Below are positions 45,925 to 54,841 of a stretch of DNA of 64,000 nt, piece after piece. The first letter of the stretch is position 1. Each line of letters starts with the position of its first letter. This DNA is from Arthrobacter saudimassiliensis (lineage in GTDB: Bacteria; Actinomycetota; Actinomycetes; Actinomycetales; Micrococcaceae): contig LN483070.1 of the NCBI GenBank assembly GCA_900016675.1, positions 682,001 to 746,000 on the forward strand, given 5' to 3'. The notes beneath the pieces are model-generated. The model was given only the letters and a program-made list of their open reading frames with translations. It was not told where the DNA came from and did not search any database. Position numbers and translations under genes: made by a program.

Positions 45925-46501
45925 GGCCGCACAGCAGGCACCAACGACGGCGGCGGGCCGGATCCCGGGATCCGGCCCGCCGCCGTCGTTGGTGCCTGCT
46001 GTGCGGCCCTACTTCTTCAGGTGGTCCACCAGGGCGTGGGCGATGCCGGTGTAGCCGCCGGGGGTGAGGTCCAGCAGCCGCTGCCGGGCGGCGTCGGACA
46101 GGCCCAGGCCGGAGACGAACTCGCGCATGCGGTCCGCGTCCACCCGGTGGCCGCGGGTCAGTTCCTTGAGCCGCTCGTACGGGTTCTCCATGCCGGGAAC
46201 GCCGGCGACCGCCTCGGCGCGCATGACCATCTGGATGGCCTCGCCGAGCACCTCCCAGTTCGTGTCCAGGTCCGCGGCCAGGACATCGGCGGCGACGTCG
46301 AGCCGGTCCAGGCCCTTGGCGACGTTGGAGATCGCCAGCAGCGAGTGGCCCAGGGCCACGCCGATGTTGCGCTGCGAGGAGGAGTCGGTGAGGTCGCGCT
46401 GCCAGCGGGAGGTGACCAGCGTGGCGGCGAGGGTGTCCAGCAGGCCGTTGGAGATCTCCAGGTTGGCCTCGGCGTTCTCGAACCGGATCGGGTTCACCTT
46501 G
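45432..46501. repeat. Perfect 1070-bp palindrome (2 x 535 bp, no spacer)
   Basis: Bases 45432-45966 are the exact reverse complement of 45967-46501, centred at 45966.5 inside a GGATCC-CGGGATCC hairpin that is probably the purB terminator. Each arm contains the last 166 or so codons of purB, its stop and about 42 downstream bases. The right arm belongs to intact purB; the left arm is the copy fused to rlmN. Confidence 0.95.
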
Positions 46502-47436
46502 TGCGGCATGGTCGAGGAGCCCGTGGCGCCGGCCACCGGGATCTGGGCGAAGTAGCCAATCGAGATGTAGCTCCACACATCGGTGCAGAAGTTGTGAAGG
46601 ATCCGGTTGAACCGGGCAATGTCGGCGTAGAGCTCGGCCTGCCAGTCATGGGATTCGATCTGGGTGGTCAGCGGGTTCCAGGTCAGGCCCAGGTGCTCCA
46701 CGAAGGTGCGGGCCACCTGCTGCCAGTCCACGCCCGGGACAGCCACGGTATGCGCGGCATAGGTGCCCGTGGCGCCGTTGATCTTGCCCAGGTATTCGGT
46801 GCGCCCGATGCGGTCCAGCTGGCGGGTGAGCCGGTGAGCGGTGACCGCGAGTTCCTTGCCCAGCGTGGTGGGGGTGGCGGGCTGGCCGTGCGTGCGGGAG
46901 AGCATGGGCACGTCCCGGTTTTCCTCGGCCATCGCTGCGATCTGCGCAACCATGGCGCGCGCGGCCGGCAGCCAGGCCTGCTCGACGGCGCCCTTGACGC
47001 CGAGGGCGTAGGAGAGGTTGTTGATGTCCTCCGAGGTGCAGCCGAAGTGCACCAGGGGAGTCAGGTGCTCCAGGCCCAGGGCGGGCAGCCGCCGGCCGAT
47101 GAAGTACTCGACGGCCTTCACGTCGTGCACCGTCTGCCGCTCGATCTCAGCCAGCTCCGTGACGGAGTTGCCGTCAAAGGAGGCGACGATGTCGCGCAGG
47201 CCCTGGACCTGCTCATCGGTGAGCGGCCGGGTGCCGGGGAGGACCGAGTCGCCGGTCAGATGGATCAGCCACTCCACCTCCACATGGGTCCGGTCACGGT
47301 TCAGCGCGGCTTCGGAGAGATAGTCCACCAGCTCTGCGGTGGCAGCGCGGTAGCGGCCGTCCAGCGGGCCCAGCGCGATGGCGGGGACCACGGAGGCGAG
47401 GGACACACGGGAGGCGGGAGCAGGAGTTTCGGCCAT
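46009..47436 (-). CDS. purB: Adenylosuccinate lyase
   Basis: A 475-residue lyase of purine biosynthesis acting on SAICAR and adenylosuccinate. It has SRTHGQPATPTTLGKE, the catalytic-loop signature [16 protein letters not shown] and the C-terminal helical domain. ATG at 47436 has GGAAG 10 bases upstream; GTG at 47442 is an alternative. This copy is intact although its 3' 493 bases form one arm of the palindrome. purH lies 16 kb away. Confidence 0.95.
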   Translation of the reverse strand: MAETPAPASRVSLASVVPAIALGPLDGRYRAATAELVDYLSEAALNRDRTHVEVEWLIHLTGDSVLPGTRPLTDEQVQGLRDIVASFDGNSVTELAEIERQTVHDVKAVEYFIGRRLPALGLEHLTPLVHFGCTSEDINNLSYALGVKGAVEQAWLPAARAMVAQIAAMAEENRDVPMLSRTHGQPATPTTLGKELAVTAHRLTRQLDRIGRTEYLGKINGATGTYAAHTVAVPGVDWQQVARTFVEHLGLTWNPLTTQIESHDWQAELYADIARFNRILHNFCTDVWSYISIGYFAQIPVAGATGSSTMPHKVNPIRFENAEANLEISNGLLDTLAATLVTSRWQRDLTDSSSQRNIGVALGHSLLAISNVAKGLDRLDVAADVLAADLDTNWEVLGEAIQMVMRAEAVAGVPGMENPYERLKELTRGHRVDADRMREFVSGLGLSDAARQRLLDLTPGGYTGIAHALVDHLKK

Positions 47437-47539
47437 GGCCACAATTCTTCCACGGACGACGACGGCGCCCGCTTCCGTGACGGACGCGCTCCTGGGCGGG
47501 GCACTTGTCCTCCACAGCGGGCCGAATAGGAGCGGTTAT

Positions 47540-47573
47540 CACGGGATGGCGGTCGATCGACCGCCATCCCGTG
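47540..47573. promoter_or_regulatory. 34-bp perfect palindrome between divergent genes
   Basis: Arms of 17 bases (47540-47556 and 47557-47573), sequence CACGGGATGGCGGTCGA and its complement with no spacer. It lies between the purB start and the WXG100-like gene start, so it is not at the end of either gene. Operator, or attenuator in the leader of the WXG100-like gene. Confidence 0.6.
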
Positions 47574-47619
47574 GTGCCGGCCCTAGCGTTTCCCCAGCGG
47601 CGCTATGGAGGGGGAGGGC

Positions 47620-47907
47620 ATGTACGACTTTTCGGGAGCGGCATTCGTCGGGCAGGGTTCTCTGCTCGGCGGCAACGGAAGCGTTGAGGAACTGGCACAG
47701 GAGCTGGATGCCGCGGCAGCCGGCGTTGACCGGATTGCAGGCGCAGCTGCAGGTGAGGGCTTCGTGCGCTGGCATTCCGAGGCCGCGGAAGCCTTCCGGG
47801 ACGCGCTTGCGGATTCGGTCGCGTCGGTCCGGGCGGCAGCGGATGCCCTCATGGCCGCCGCGGCTGCAGTGGCGGCCTACTCCCGCGTAGCCGAAGGCCC
47901 GGCCTAG
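47620..47907 (+). CDS. WXG100-like small helical protein
   Basis: A 95-residue, alanine-rich two-helix protein. Trp51 lies in RWHSEAAEAFRDAL, placed like the central W-x-G turn of WXG100/ESX proteins, with VEELAQELDAAAAGVDRIAG before and a long Ala helix after. GGAGGGGGAGGG precedes ATG 47620. It lies 23 bases before the esterase gene and is probably its secretion partner or a co-secreted protein. Confidence 0.7.
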   Translation: MYDFSGAAFVGQGSLLGGNGSVEELAQELDAAAAGVDRIAGAAAGEGFVRWHSEAAEAFRDALADSVASVRAAADALMAAAAAVAAYSRVAEGPA

Positions 47908-47930
47908 GCCGGACGGGAGGAGCGAAGGTC

Positions 47931-49331
47931 ATGGGTGATTACCGGGTGACGGGCGGTACGGGAGGCCTGACGGTCGAATACGAGGAACTTGAGGCCGCGG
48001 GGCATCGCATCCAAGGGCTGGCGGAGCAGCTCGGTGACAGGGCGGCGCAGCTGCACCGGCAGGCCGCCCTGCTCGCGTCGCCCGCTCCCGCCCACGCTTT
48101 GGCCGCACGGCTGCACGCCGTTGCCCTGACGGGAGAAGCCGTCGAGGACCTTCGAACAGCGGCGGAAAGCCTGGAGGACACGGCCCGGGGCGTGGTTTCC
48201 AGCGTCAGGAACTACCTCGCGGCGGAGGGAAGGCTGCGCTTTGGCGGGTCCGGCGCCTCTTTGGGGGCCGCTGTCGGGCTGTGGGGGCTTCCCGGCGCGT
48301 CCCGGGACGGCCAGGCAATTGAGACTTTGCTGGGCTCCCCGCTTCCAGCCCAGGTGTTTACCTTCCTGGGAAGGAAGGCCGGCAGCCTGGAACGTGCCGC
48401 CGTCCTCCGGCCCACCGGGCAGACCGTGGAGGTCAACGGCGCCGCATCCTTCCTGTCCAGCCGCAGCCGCAGCCTGCAGGACGAGGCCAAGGGGGACGTG
48501 TTCGAGATCGTTGTGCATGAGGGGCCGGAAGGAAAGGTCTTCATCGTCACGCTGCCCGGCACCCAGTCCGAGGGGGAGCTGTTCGACGTTTCCGGCATTT
48601 CGGAGGCGACCACGGGCGGCAGCACCCGGACTGCCGCGCTTGTGGCCGATGCGTTGCGGCAGGCCGGGGCGGCGGCCGACGACGCGGTGGTGCTCAACGG
48701 CTACAGCCAGGGAGGAATCCATGCCGCCAATGCCGCCGGGCCACTGATCGACGAGGGATTCGACGTGCGGTTCGTCATGACCGCCGGGGCTCCCACAGGG
48801 GACATCGACACCCCGACGGGCGTCACGGTGGTGCATGTGGAACACGGCCAGGACTGGGTTCCTGCTTCCGACGGTACCCCGAACCCCGACACCCCTGACC
48901 GCACCACCGTCATTATGGAGGATCCCGTGGTGACTCCGGAGGGAACGGGCAAGGGTCTCGGTCCCGGGCACCGCCTGGACAATTACGAGGAAGCGGCCCG
49001 CGTCATCGAAACGGCGCCGGAGCAGTCCCTTCAGGATTCCATGGCCGTTCTCAGGAACATTCTTGGTACCGCGGGCGGGTCGGCGGGGCAGGCCAGAGTG
49101 ATACGGGTGGAGGCGCGCAGGGTTCCGCCGCCAGCGCCTCCGCGCCCTGCAGCAACGGTCCCGACAGAGCCGCGAAAGCCCCCTTCGGGTCCCCCGCCTC
49201 ATCCCTCTCCCCGCCCGGGCCCGCAGCCGGTGCCCCCGCCGGAGCCCCCGCCGAAGCCTCGGGACGTGCCGCCCGCAGGCCGCGCGGACCGGCACTCCCC
49301 CGCGGCGGATAAGAGACTGGGCGGCCGCTGA
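47931..49331 (+). CDS. Esterase/lipase-like protein with helical N terminus and Pro-rich tail
   Basis: A 466-residue protein in three parts. Residues about 10-105 are helical with a WXG/LXG-like pattern (EYEELEAAGHRIQGLAEQLG). Residues about 170-380 resemble an alpha/beta hydrolase with the nucleophile Ser259 in NGYSQGG and likely Asp308 (HGQDWVP) and His347 (GPGHRL). Residues 395-466 are Pro-rich. No signal peptide is present, so export would need a type VII system. Candidate secreted lipase or toxin; no immunity gene is obvious. Confidence 0.72.
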   Translation: MGDYRVTGGTGGLTVEYEELEAAGHRIQGLAEQLGDRAAQLHRQAALLASPAPAHALAARLHAVALTGEAVEDLRTAAESLEDTARGVVSSVRNYLAAEGRLRFGGSGASLGAAVGLWGLPGASRDGQAIETLLGSPLPAQVFTFLGRKAGSLERAAVLRPTGQTVEVNGAASFLSSRSRSLQDEAKGDVFEIVVHEGPEGKVFIVTLPGTQSEGELFDVSGISEATTGGSTRTAALVADALRQAGAAADDAVVLNGYSQGGIHAANAAGPLIDEGFDVRFVMTAGAPTGDIDTPTGVTVVHVEHGQDWVPASDGTPNPDTPDRTTVIMEDPVVTPEGTGKGLGPGHRLDNYEEAARVIETAPEQSLQDSMAVLRNILGTAGGSAGQARVIRVEARRVPPPAPPRPAATVPTEPRKPPSGPPPHPSPRPGPQPVPPPEPPPKPRDVPPAGRADRHSPAADKRLGGR

Positions 49332-49366
49332 CGGCAGGGGACCTCAGCAGGGACAGCGTCAGCGGC
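49324..49366. terminator. Hairpin over the convergent stop codons
   Basis: GCCGCTGACG (49324-49333) and CGTCAGCGGC (49357-49366) give a 10-bp stem with a 23-base loop. Both stops lie within the arms, so it may end both transcripts. Confidence 0.5.
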
Positions 49367-49763
49367 GGCCGCCGGTCACCGCGCTGAGCACGGTGGAGAC
49401 GAGGCTGATGATCAGGGCCGCGAGGATCGCCTGCCAGAAAAAGTCGGTGATTTCCAGATGGATGGGCGTATGGCTGGACAGCCAGGACGTGAGCATCAGC
49501 ATGGCCGCGTTGATGATCACGGTGAACAGGCCCAGGGTGAGGATGGTCAGCGGCAGCGAGAGCAGCTTCACCACCGGGCGCACCAGGGCGTTGACCACCC
49601 CGAAAATGAAGCCGATGAACAGGTACGCAATGATCAGGTCGGCGGTGGGGTTGCCGGTCAGCGGGCCGCTGCTGGCAGTAATGTCCATGCCCGGCAGCAG
49701 CCAGGCGGCAACCCACAGGGCAAGGGCGTTGACGACGATCCGCAGAAGGAACATGCACCCCAT
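49359..49763 (-). CDS. Holin-like (4-TMS, DUF/PF04020-type) membrane protein
   Basis: A 134-residue membrane protein with four hydrophobic segments and the family core ADLIIAYLFIGFIFGVVNALVRPVVKLLSLPLTILTLGLF. These proteins are named mycobacterial phage-holin superfamily IV but are chromosomal and widespread. ATG at 49763 or 49754; neither has a strong ribosome site. Confidence 0.85.
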   Translation of the reverse strand: MGCMFLLRIVVNALALWVAAWLLPGMDITASSGPLTGNPTADLIIAYLFIGFIFGVVNALVRPVVKLLSLPLTILTLGLFTVIINAAMLMLTSWLSSHTPIHLEITDFFWQAILAALIISLVSTVLSAVTGGRR

Positions 49764-49877
49764 GCTGGCACAACAAAACGTCTTTGCGGCAGCAGAAGTT
49801 CGATCCAGTGGTCCACTACCCGCCCAGGAACGTGACACAGGACACGGGCCGGAAGGTGCGGGGACTACATTTAATCC

Positions 49878-51017
49878 ATGACCACTACCGAAAACGACTT
49901 CAACGACGCCGGAGTTGAAGCCCCCGAGATCACGCCGCGTCCCGTTGTCGGCGCGCTGCCGCAGTACAAGGCCGGCAAGCCGCCGGCCGTCATTGAAGGG
50001 CTGCAGGCCTACAAGCTGTCCTCCAACGAAAATCCCTTCCCGCCGCTGCCCTCCGTGCTCGAGGCCATCCGCGGGCAGGAAAGCGTGCACCGGTATCCCG
50101 ACCCGCTGGCCAGCGCCCTGCGCGCCGAACTGGCGGCGTTCCTCGACGTTCCCGCCGAGGACATTGTCACCGGAGCCGGCAGCCTCGGTGCCCTCAACCA
50201 GCTGCTGTCCACCTTCGCCGGCCGGAACGATGACGGCACCGCCGATGAGGTGGTCTACCCCTGGCGCTCCTTCGAGGCCTACCCGATCAGCGTCGGCCTG
50301 GCCGGAGCACGCAGCGTCCAGGTGCCGCTGAACGAAGACGGCACCCATGACCTTGAGGCGATGGCGGCGGCGGTCACCGACCGCACCAAGATGGTCCTGC
50401 TCTGCACCCCCAACAACCCGACCGGCCCGGTGCTCACCACCGCCCAGGTCGAAGACTTCCTCGCCAGGATCCCCGCCAATGTCATCGTGGTGATCGACGA
50501 GGCGTACGAGGACTTCGTGCGCGATCCCGGCGCCGCCGGCGCCGTCGACGTCTACCGCCGGCACCGCAACGTCGTAGTGCTGCGGACGTTCTCCAAGGGT
50601 GCCGGCCTCGCAGGCCTGCGGGTCGGCTACTCCATTTCCCACCCGGAGGTCACCCGCTACCTGCGGATCACCGCCACGCCGTTCGCGGTGTCCCAGATCG
50701 CTGAACACGCCGCCATTGCGTCCCTTCGCCACCACGACGAACTTGTGGAAAGGACACAAGCGCTGGTCGAGGAGCGGACCCGGGTCGTCAACGGGCTGAA
50801 GGAGCTGGGCTGGTTCGTGCCGCAGGCCGAGGGCAACTTCGTCTGGCTCGCCCTGGGCGAGAATACCCCTGAATTCGCGGTGCTGGCCGAACAGCAGGCC
50901 CTGGCCGTCCGGGCCTTCGGGACCGAGGGTGTCCGGGTCACCATCGGGGAGGAGGAAGCCAACAGCCGCTTCCTCGCTCTCTGTGCGACCTATACAAAAG
51001 GACCGCGCGTTTCCTAG
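49878..51017 (+). CDS. HisC/Pat-type PLP aminotransferase
   Basis: A 379-residue class I/II aminotransferase of the histidinol-phosphate/aromatic aminotransferase group. It has SSNENPFPPLP, TGAGSLGALNQLL, CTPNNPTGPV, VVIDEAYEDF and the PLP Lys240 in RTFSKGAGLAGLRVGY. Not in a his operon, so aromatic amino acid aminotransferase (Pat) is favoured. TACATTTAAT lies just before the ATG without a ribosome site, suggesting a near-leaderless mRNA. Placed beside a 2-oxoacid dehydrogenase it could supply 2-oxoacids. Confidence 0.88.
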   Translation: MTTTENDFNDAGVEAPEITPRPVVGALPQYKAGKPPAVIEGLQAYKLSSNENPFPPLPSVLEAIRGQESVHRYPDPLASALRAELAAFLDVPAEDIVTGAGSLGALNQLLSTFAGRNDDGTADEVVYPWRSFEAYPISVGLAGARSVQVPLNEDGTHDLEAMAAAVTDRTKMVLLCTPNNPTGPVLTTAQVEDFLARIPANVIVVIDEAYEDFVRDPGAAGAVDVYRRHRNVVVLRTFSKGAGLAGLRVGYSISHPEVTRYLRITATPFAVSQIAEHAAIASLRHHDELVERTQALVEERTRVVNGLKELGWFVPQAEGNFVWLALGENTPEFAVLAEQQALAVRAFGTEGVRVTIGEEEANSRFLALCATYTKGPRVS

Positions 51018-51078
51018 CGGGTAGTTCACACGGGCCGCTTCCCGGCCCTCGCTAGGCTGTGAGAAGAAACTTCCACAT

Positions 51079-51116
51079 ATATGCTGAATCGGGAATGTAT
51101 TCCGAGAAAGGCATAT
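51079..51116. promoter_or_regulatory. Nested inverted repeats upstream of the 2-oxoacid dehydrogenase operon
   Basis: ATATGC (51079-51084) is matched by GCATAT (51111-51116), and between them lies GGAATGTATTCC (51092-51103). This AT-richer block in the 143-base gap is a likely operator; Lrp/AsnC proteins often control such operons, but none is encoded nearby. Confidence 0.45.
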
Positions 51117-51159
51117 CTCTAGCGGGGGCCGGTCAGCCGGCCTTGGCGAGGAGCGGCCC

Positions 51160-52311
51160 ATGGACACGCAGTATTCCCCCCTGCCCGGCGCGCCCGCGGA
51201 AACGGCGGACCTGCAGATGCTGCAGCTGCTGACCCCTGACGGCGAGCTGGTCGGGAACGACGCCTTCACGCCCTATCTGGGGCTGCTCGACGGCGACCGG
51301 CTCCGGGCCATGTACCGGGACATGCACCTGATCCGGCGTTTTGACCAGGAAGCGACCGCCCTGCAGCGGCAGGGCGAACTGGTCATGTGGGTTCCGCTGG
51401 CCGGCCAGGAAGCCGCGCAGATCGGCTCCGGCCACGCGCTGGAGCCCGCTGACTACGTCTTTCCCACCTACCGTGAGCACGGCGTCGCGCTGACCCGCGG
51501 CCTGCAGCTGTCCAGCCTGCTGCGCCGCTTCCGCGGCATCAGCCACGGCGGCTGGGATCCGCGGGAGACCAACTTCCATCTGTACACGCTGGTGCTCGCC
51601 GCCCAGGTGCCGCACGCCGTCGGCTATGCGATGGGCATGGCCCGCGACCGCGCCGCCGACCCGTCGGCGCCGGAAGCTGCCACCGTGGCCTACTTCGGCG
51701 ACGGCGCCAGCTCCGAAGGCGACGTCCATGAGGCGATGGTGTTCGCCGCCTCCTACAACGCGCCGGTCGTCTTCTTCTGCCAGAACAACCACTGGGCCAT
51801 CTCCGTGCCGACCGAGGTCCAGACCAGGGTGCCCCTCGCGCACCGTGCCCGGGGCTACGGGTTCCCGGGGCTCAGGGTGGACGGCAACGATGTGCTGGCC
51901 GTGCACGCCGCCACGCGCTGGGCCCTCGAGCAGGCGCGGTCCGGAGCCGGACCCGTGCTGATCGAGGCGTTCACCTATCGCATGAGCGCCCACACCACGG
52001 CGGACGACCCCACCAAGTACCGGCTCAGCGAGGAGGAGCAGGCCTGGGTGGGCCGCGACCCGCTGTCCCGGCTGGAAAAGCACCTGCGCACCGCGGGCCT
52101 GGCCGACGACGACTGGTTCGCCCGGCTGGCCGCCGAGGGCGACGCCATGGCCGCCGCGCTGCGCAGCGACGTCCAGGCCATGGAGGCACCGTCCTTCGAA
52201 GACGCTTTCCGGCACGTCTACGCCGAGGCCCATCCCCTCGTCCAGGAGGAACTGGACTTCCACCGCCGGTACGAGGCCGGCTTCGCCGACTCCGAGGAGG
52301 CCCGCGCATGA
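51160..52311 (+). CDS. Branched-chain-type 2-oxoacid dehydrogenase E1 alpha
   Basis: A 383-residue ThDP subunit with the motif GDGASSEGDVHEAMVFAASYNAPVVFFCQNN and the phosphorylation-loop-like YRMSAHTTADDPTKYR. GAGGAG lies 6 bases before the ATG. It decarboxylates 2-oxoacids with the E1 beta and passes the acyl group to E2. Divergent from pyruvate AceE types; branched-chain oxoacids are likely. Confidence 0.92.
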   Translation: MDTQYSPLPGAPAETADLQMLQLLTPDGELVGNDAFTPYLGLLDGDRLRAMYRDMHLIRRFDQEATALQRQGELVMWVPLAGQEAAQIGSGHALEPADYVFPTYREHGVALTRGLQLSSLLRRFRGISHGGWDPRETNFHLYTLVLAAQVPHAVGYAMGMARDRAADPSAPEAATVAYFGDGASSEGDVHEAMVFAASYNAPVVFFCQNNHWAISVPTEVQTRVPLAHRARGYGFPGLRVDGNDVLAVHAATRWALEQARSGAGPVLIEAFTYRMSAHTTADDPTKYRLSEEEQAWVGRDPLSRLEKHLRTAGLADDDWFARLAAEGDAMAAALRSDVQAMEAPSFEDAFRHVYAEAHPLVQEELDFHRRYEAGFADSEEARA

Positions 52312-53333
52312 GCGCCGACGTCCGGACCGCCGCCGTTTCCGCCGAAGCGGCACCCACCGTGCGCACCATGACCCTGGCCAAGGCGATCAACGCCGGCATG
52401 CGCGACGGCCTCGCCGCCGATCCCAAGGCCCTGCTCATGGGCGAGGACATCGGCGCCCTGGGCGGGGTCTACCGGGTCACCGAGGGCCTCGCCGCCGAAT
52501 TCGGCCCGGACCGGGTCATGGATACCCCTCTGGCCGAGTCCGGCATCATCGGCACCGCCATCGGCCTGGCCCTGCGCGGCTACCGGCCGGTCTGTGAAAT
52601 CCAGTTCGACGGCTTCGTGTTCCCGGCCTTCAACCAGATCACCACCCAGCTGGCCAAGATGCACTCCCGCAGCGACGGCGCCCTGTCCGCCCCCGTGGTC
52701 ATCCGCATCCCCTACGGCGGCGGCATCGGCTCCATCGAGCACCACAGCGAGTCCCCTGAGGCCCTCTTCGCCCACACCGCCGGCGTCCGCATCATCACCC
52801 CGTCCAGCCCGCAGGACGGCTACTGGATGATCCGGCAGGCGATGACCGGAAGCGATCCGGTGATCTTCTTCGAACCCAAGCGCCGCTACTGGCTCAAGGG
52901 GGAGGTCGACACGTCCGCGCCGGCGTCGGACCCCTGGACCGCGCAGGTGCTGCGCAGCGGCACCGACGCCACGATCGCCGCCTACGGGCCGCTGGTCCCG
53001 GTGGCCCTCGCGGCCGCCAACGCAGCCGCCGAGGACGGCCGCAGCGTGGAGGTGGTGGACCTGCGCTCCATCTCGCCGATCGACTTCGACACGCTCACCG
53101 ATTCGGTGCGCCGCACCGGCCGGCTGATCATCGCGCACGAGGCACCGACCTTCGGCGGGATCGGCGGCGAGATCGCCGCGCGGATCACCGAGCGTGCCTT
53201 CCTCTCGCTGGAGGCGCCGGTGCTGCGCGTGGGCGGCTTCCACATGCCCTATCCGGTGGCCAAGGTCGAGGACAGCTACCTGCCCGACCTGGACAAGCTC
53301 CTGGACGCCCTGGACCGCTCCTTCGCCTACTAG
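52308..53333 (+). CDS. 2-oxoacid dehydrogenase E1 beta
   Basis: A 341-residue transketolase-like subunit. [17 protein letters not shown], the metal/ThDP region [27 protein letters not shown] and [16 protein letters not shown] are family landmarks. Its ATG overlaps the E1 alpha stop by 4 bases. Confidence 0.94.
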   Translation: MSADVRTAAVSAEAAPTVRTMTLAKAINAGMRDGLAADPKALLMGEDIGALGGVYRVTEGLAAEFGPDRVMDTPLAESGIIGTAIGLALRGYRPVCEIQFDGFVFPAFNQITTQLAKMHSRSDGALSAPVVIRIPYGGGIGSIEHHSESPEALFAHTAGVRIITPSSPQDGYWMIRQAMTGSDPVIFFEPKRRYWLKGEVDTSAPASDPWTAQVLRSGTDATIAAYGPLVPVALAAANAAAEDGRSVEVVDLRSISPIDFDTLTDSVRRTGRLIIAHEAPTFGGIGGEIAARITERAFLSLEAPVLRVGGFHMPYPVAKVEDSYLPDLDKLLDALDRSFAY

Positions 53334-53380
53334 TTCCCGGCCGGCCGCCGACACCCTTCCACCGCCAGAAAACGAGAACC

Positions 53381-54841
53381 ATGACTGACCAGACCTTCAG
53401 CCTTCCCGACGTCGGCGAGGGCCTCACCGAGGCCGAGATCGTGCAGTGGAAGGTCAAGCCCGGCGACCGGGTTTCCATCAACGACGTGATCGTGGAGATC
53501 GAGACCGCCAAGTCCCTGGTGGAGCTGCCCAGCCCGCACGCCGGCGTCGTCAGCTCCCTGCTGGTGGCCGAGGGCGAGACCGTCGACGTGGGCACGCCCA
53601 TCATCGCCGTCCGTCCGGACGGCGCGGCTGCCGAATCGGTGCCCGACGGCGGCGCTGCGGTGCCCGGCGAGCCTTCCACTCCGCCGGTGGTTCCGGCCCC
53701 GGCGGCCGACGACGCGCAGCCCGCCTCCTCGCTCACCGGCACGGGCCCGAAGGCCGACGCCGTCAAGCGCCGGCCCCGGCGCCGCAACGCCGGCGCGGCC
53801 GTCGAAGCCGCTCCGGCCGACGTCACCCCCGCGGCGGGAGATGCCGCCGAGACGCCCGCCGGAGCCGGCCGCCGCACGGAGGCCCGGGCCCAGGTGGCCG
53901 CCGCCGGCGCCCAGGTGGCAGCGGCCGGCGCTGCCGTGCAGGACAGGGTCAACCAGCTGCTGCAGCGGGTGCTGGCCAAGCCGCCGGTCCGCAAGGCGGC
54001 CAAGGACCTCGGCATCGACCTGGCCGAGGTGCCGGGCACCGGCGCCGGGGGAGAGGTCACGAAGCAGGACCTGCTCAGCTACCAGGCCCAGCGCGAGTCC
54101 GAGCAGGACGCCGCGGACACCTTCTGGACCCCGGCCGGCACGCCCAAGCGCCGCCGCATCGAGCGGGTCCCCGTGCGCGGCGTCCGCAAGGCCACCGCCA
54201 AGGCGATGGTGCAGAGCGCGTTCAGCGCCCCGCATGTGAGCATCTTCGTGGACGTCGACGCCTCCCGCACCATGGAGTTCGTCAAGCGGCTGAAGGCCTC
54301 CCGCGACTTCGAGGGCATCAAGGTCTCGCCGCTGCTGATCCTGGCCAAGGCCGTGATCTGGGCCGCCGCCCGCAACCCCTCGGTCAACGCCACATGGGCA
54401 GGCGACGAAATCCACGTCAAGCACTTCATGAACCTGGGCATAGCCGCCGCCACACCGCGCGGCCTGATGGTGCCCAACATCAAGGACGCGCAGGACCTGT
54501 CCCTGAAGGAACTCGCGCTGGCCCTGAACGAGCTTGCGGCCACAGCCCGCGCCGGGCGCACCAAGCCGGCGGACATGCAGGGCGGCACGCTGACCATCAC
54601 CAACATCGGCGCCCTGGGCATCGACACCGGCACGCCCATCATCAACCCGGGCGAGGTCGCCATCGTCGCCTTCGGCACCATCAAGCAGAAGCCCTGGGTG
54701 CTCGACGGCGAGGTGCTGCCGCGCTGGGTGACCACCCTTGGCGGGTCCTTCGACCACCGCGTGGTGGACGGGGACCTCTCCGCCAGGTTCATGGCTGACG
54801 TCGCGGCCATCCTGGAGGAACCGGCGCTGCTGCTGGACTAG
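53381..54841 (+). CDS. Dihydrolipoamide acyltransferase E2
   Basis: A 486-residue E2. One lipoyl domain with the lipoylated Lys44 in [12 protein letters not shown], an Ala/Pro-rich linker, a subunit-binding domain ([19 protein letters not shown]), a second linker and the catalytic domain with His459 in [10 protein letters not shown]. Length is normal. The TAG stop lies in the CTAG hit by the insertion element, which leaves the protein unchanged. No E3 (lipoamide dehydrogenase) gene is in the window. Confidence 0.94.
   Translation: MTDQTFSLPDVGEGLTEAEIVQWKVKPGDRVSINDVIVEIETAKSLVELPSPHAGVVSSLLVAEGETVDVGTPIIAVRPDGAAAESVPDGGAAVPGEPSTPPVVPAPAADDAQPASSLTGTGPKADAVKRRPRRRNAGAAVEAAPADVTPAAGDAAETPAGAGRRTEARAQVAAAGAQVAAAGAAVQDRVNQLLQRVLAKPPVRKAAKDLGIDLAEVPGTGAGGEVTKQDLLSYQAQRESEQDAADTFWTPAGTPKRRRIERVPVRGVRKATAKAMVQSAFSAPHVSIFVDVDASRTMEFVKRLKASRDFEGIKVSPLLILAKAVIWAAARNPSVNATWAGDEIHVKHFMNLGIAAATPRGLMVPNIKDAQDLSLKELALALNELAATARAGRTKPADMQGGTLTITNIGALGIDTGTPIINPGEVAIVAFGTIKQKPWVLDGEVLPRWVTTLGGSFDHRVVDGDLSARFMADVAAILEEPALLLD

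Noticed and set aside
49359-49763. Prophage remnant suggested by the holin-like annotation
   Set aside because: No other phage gene is near; this family is chromosomal in actinobacteria despite its name.
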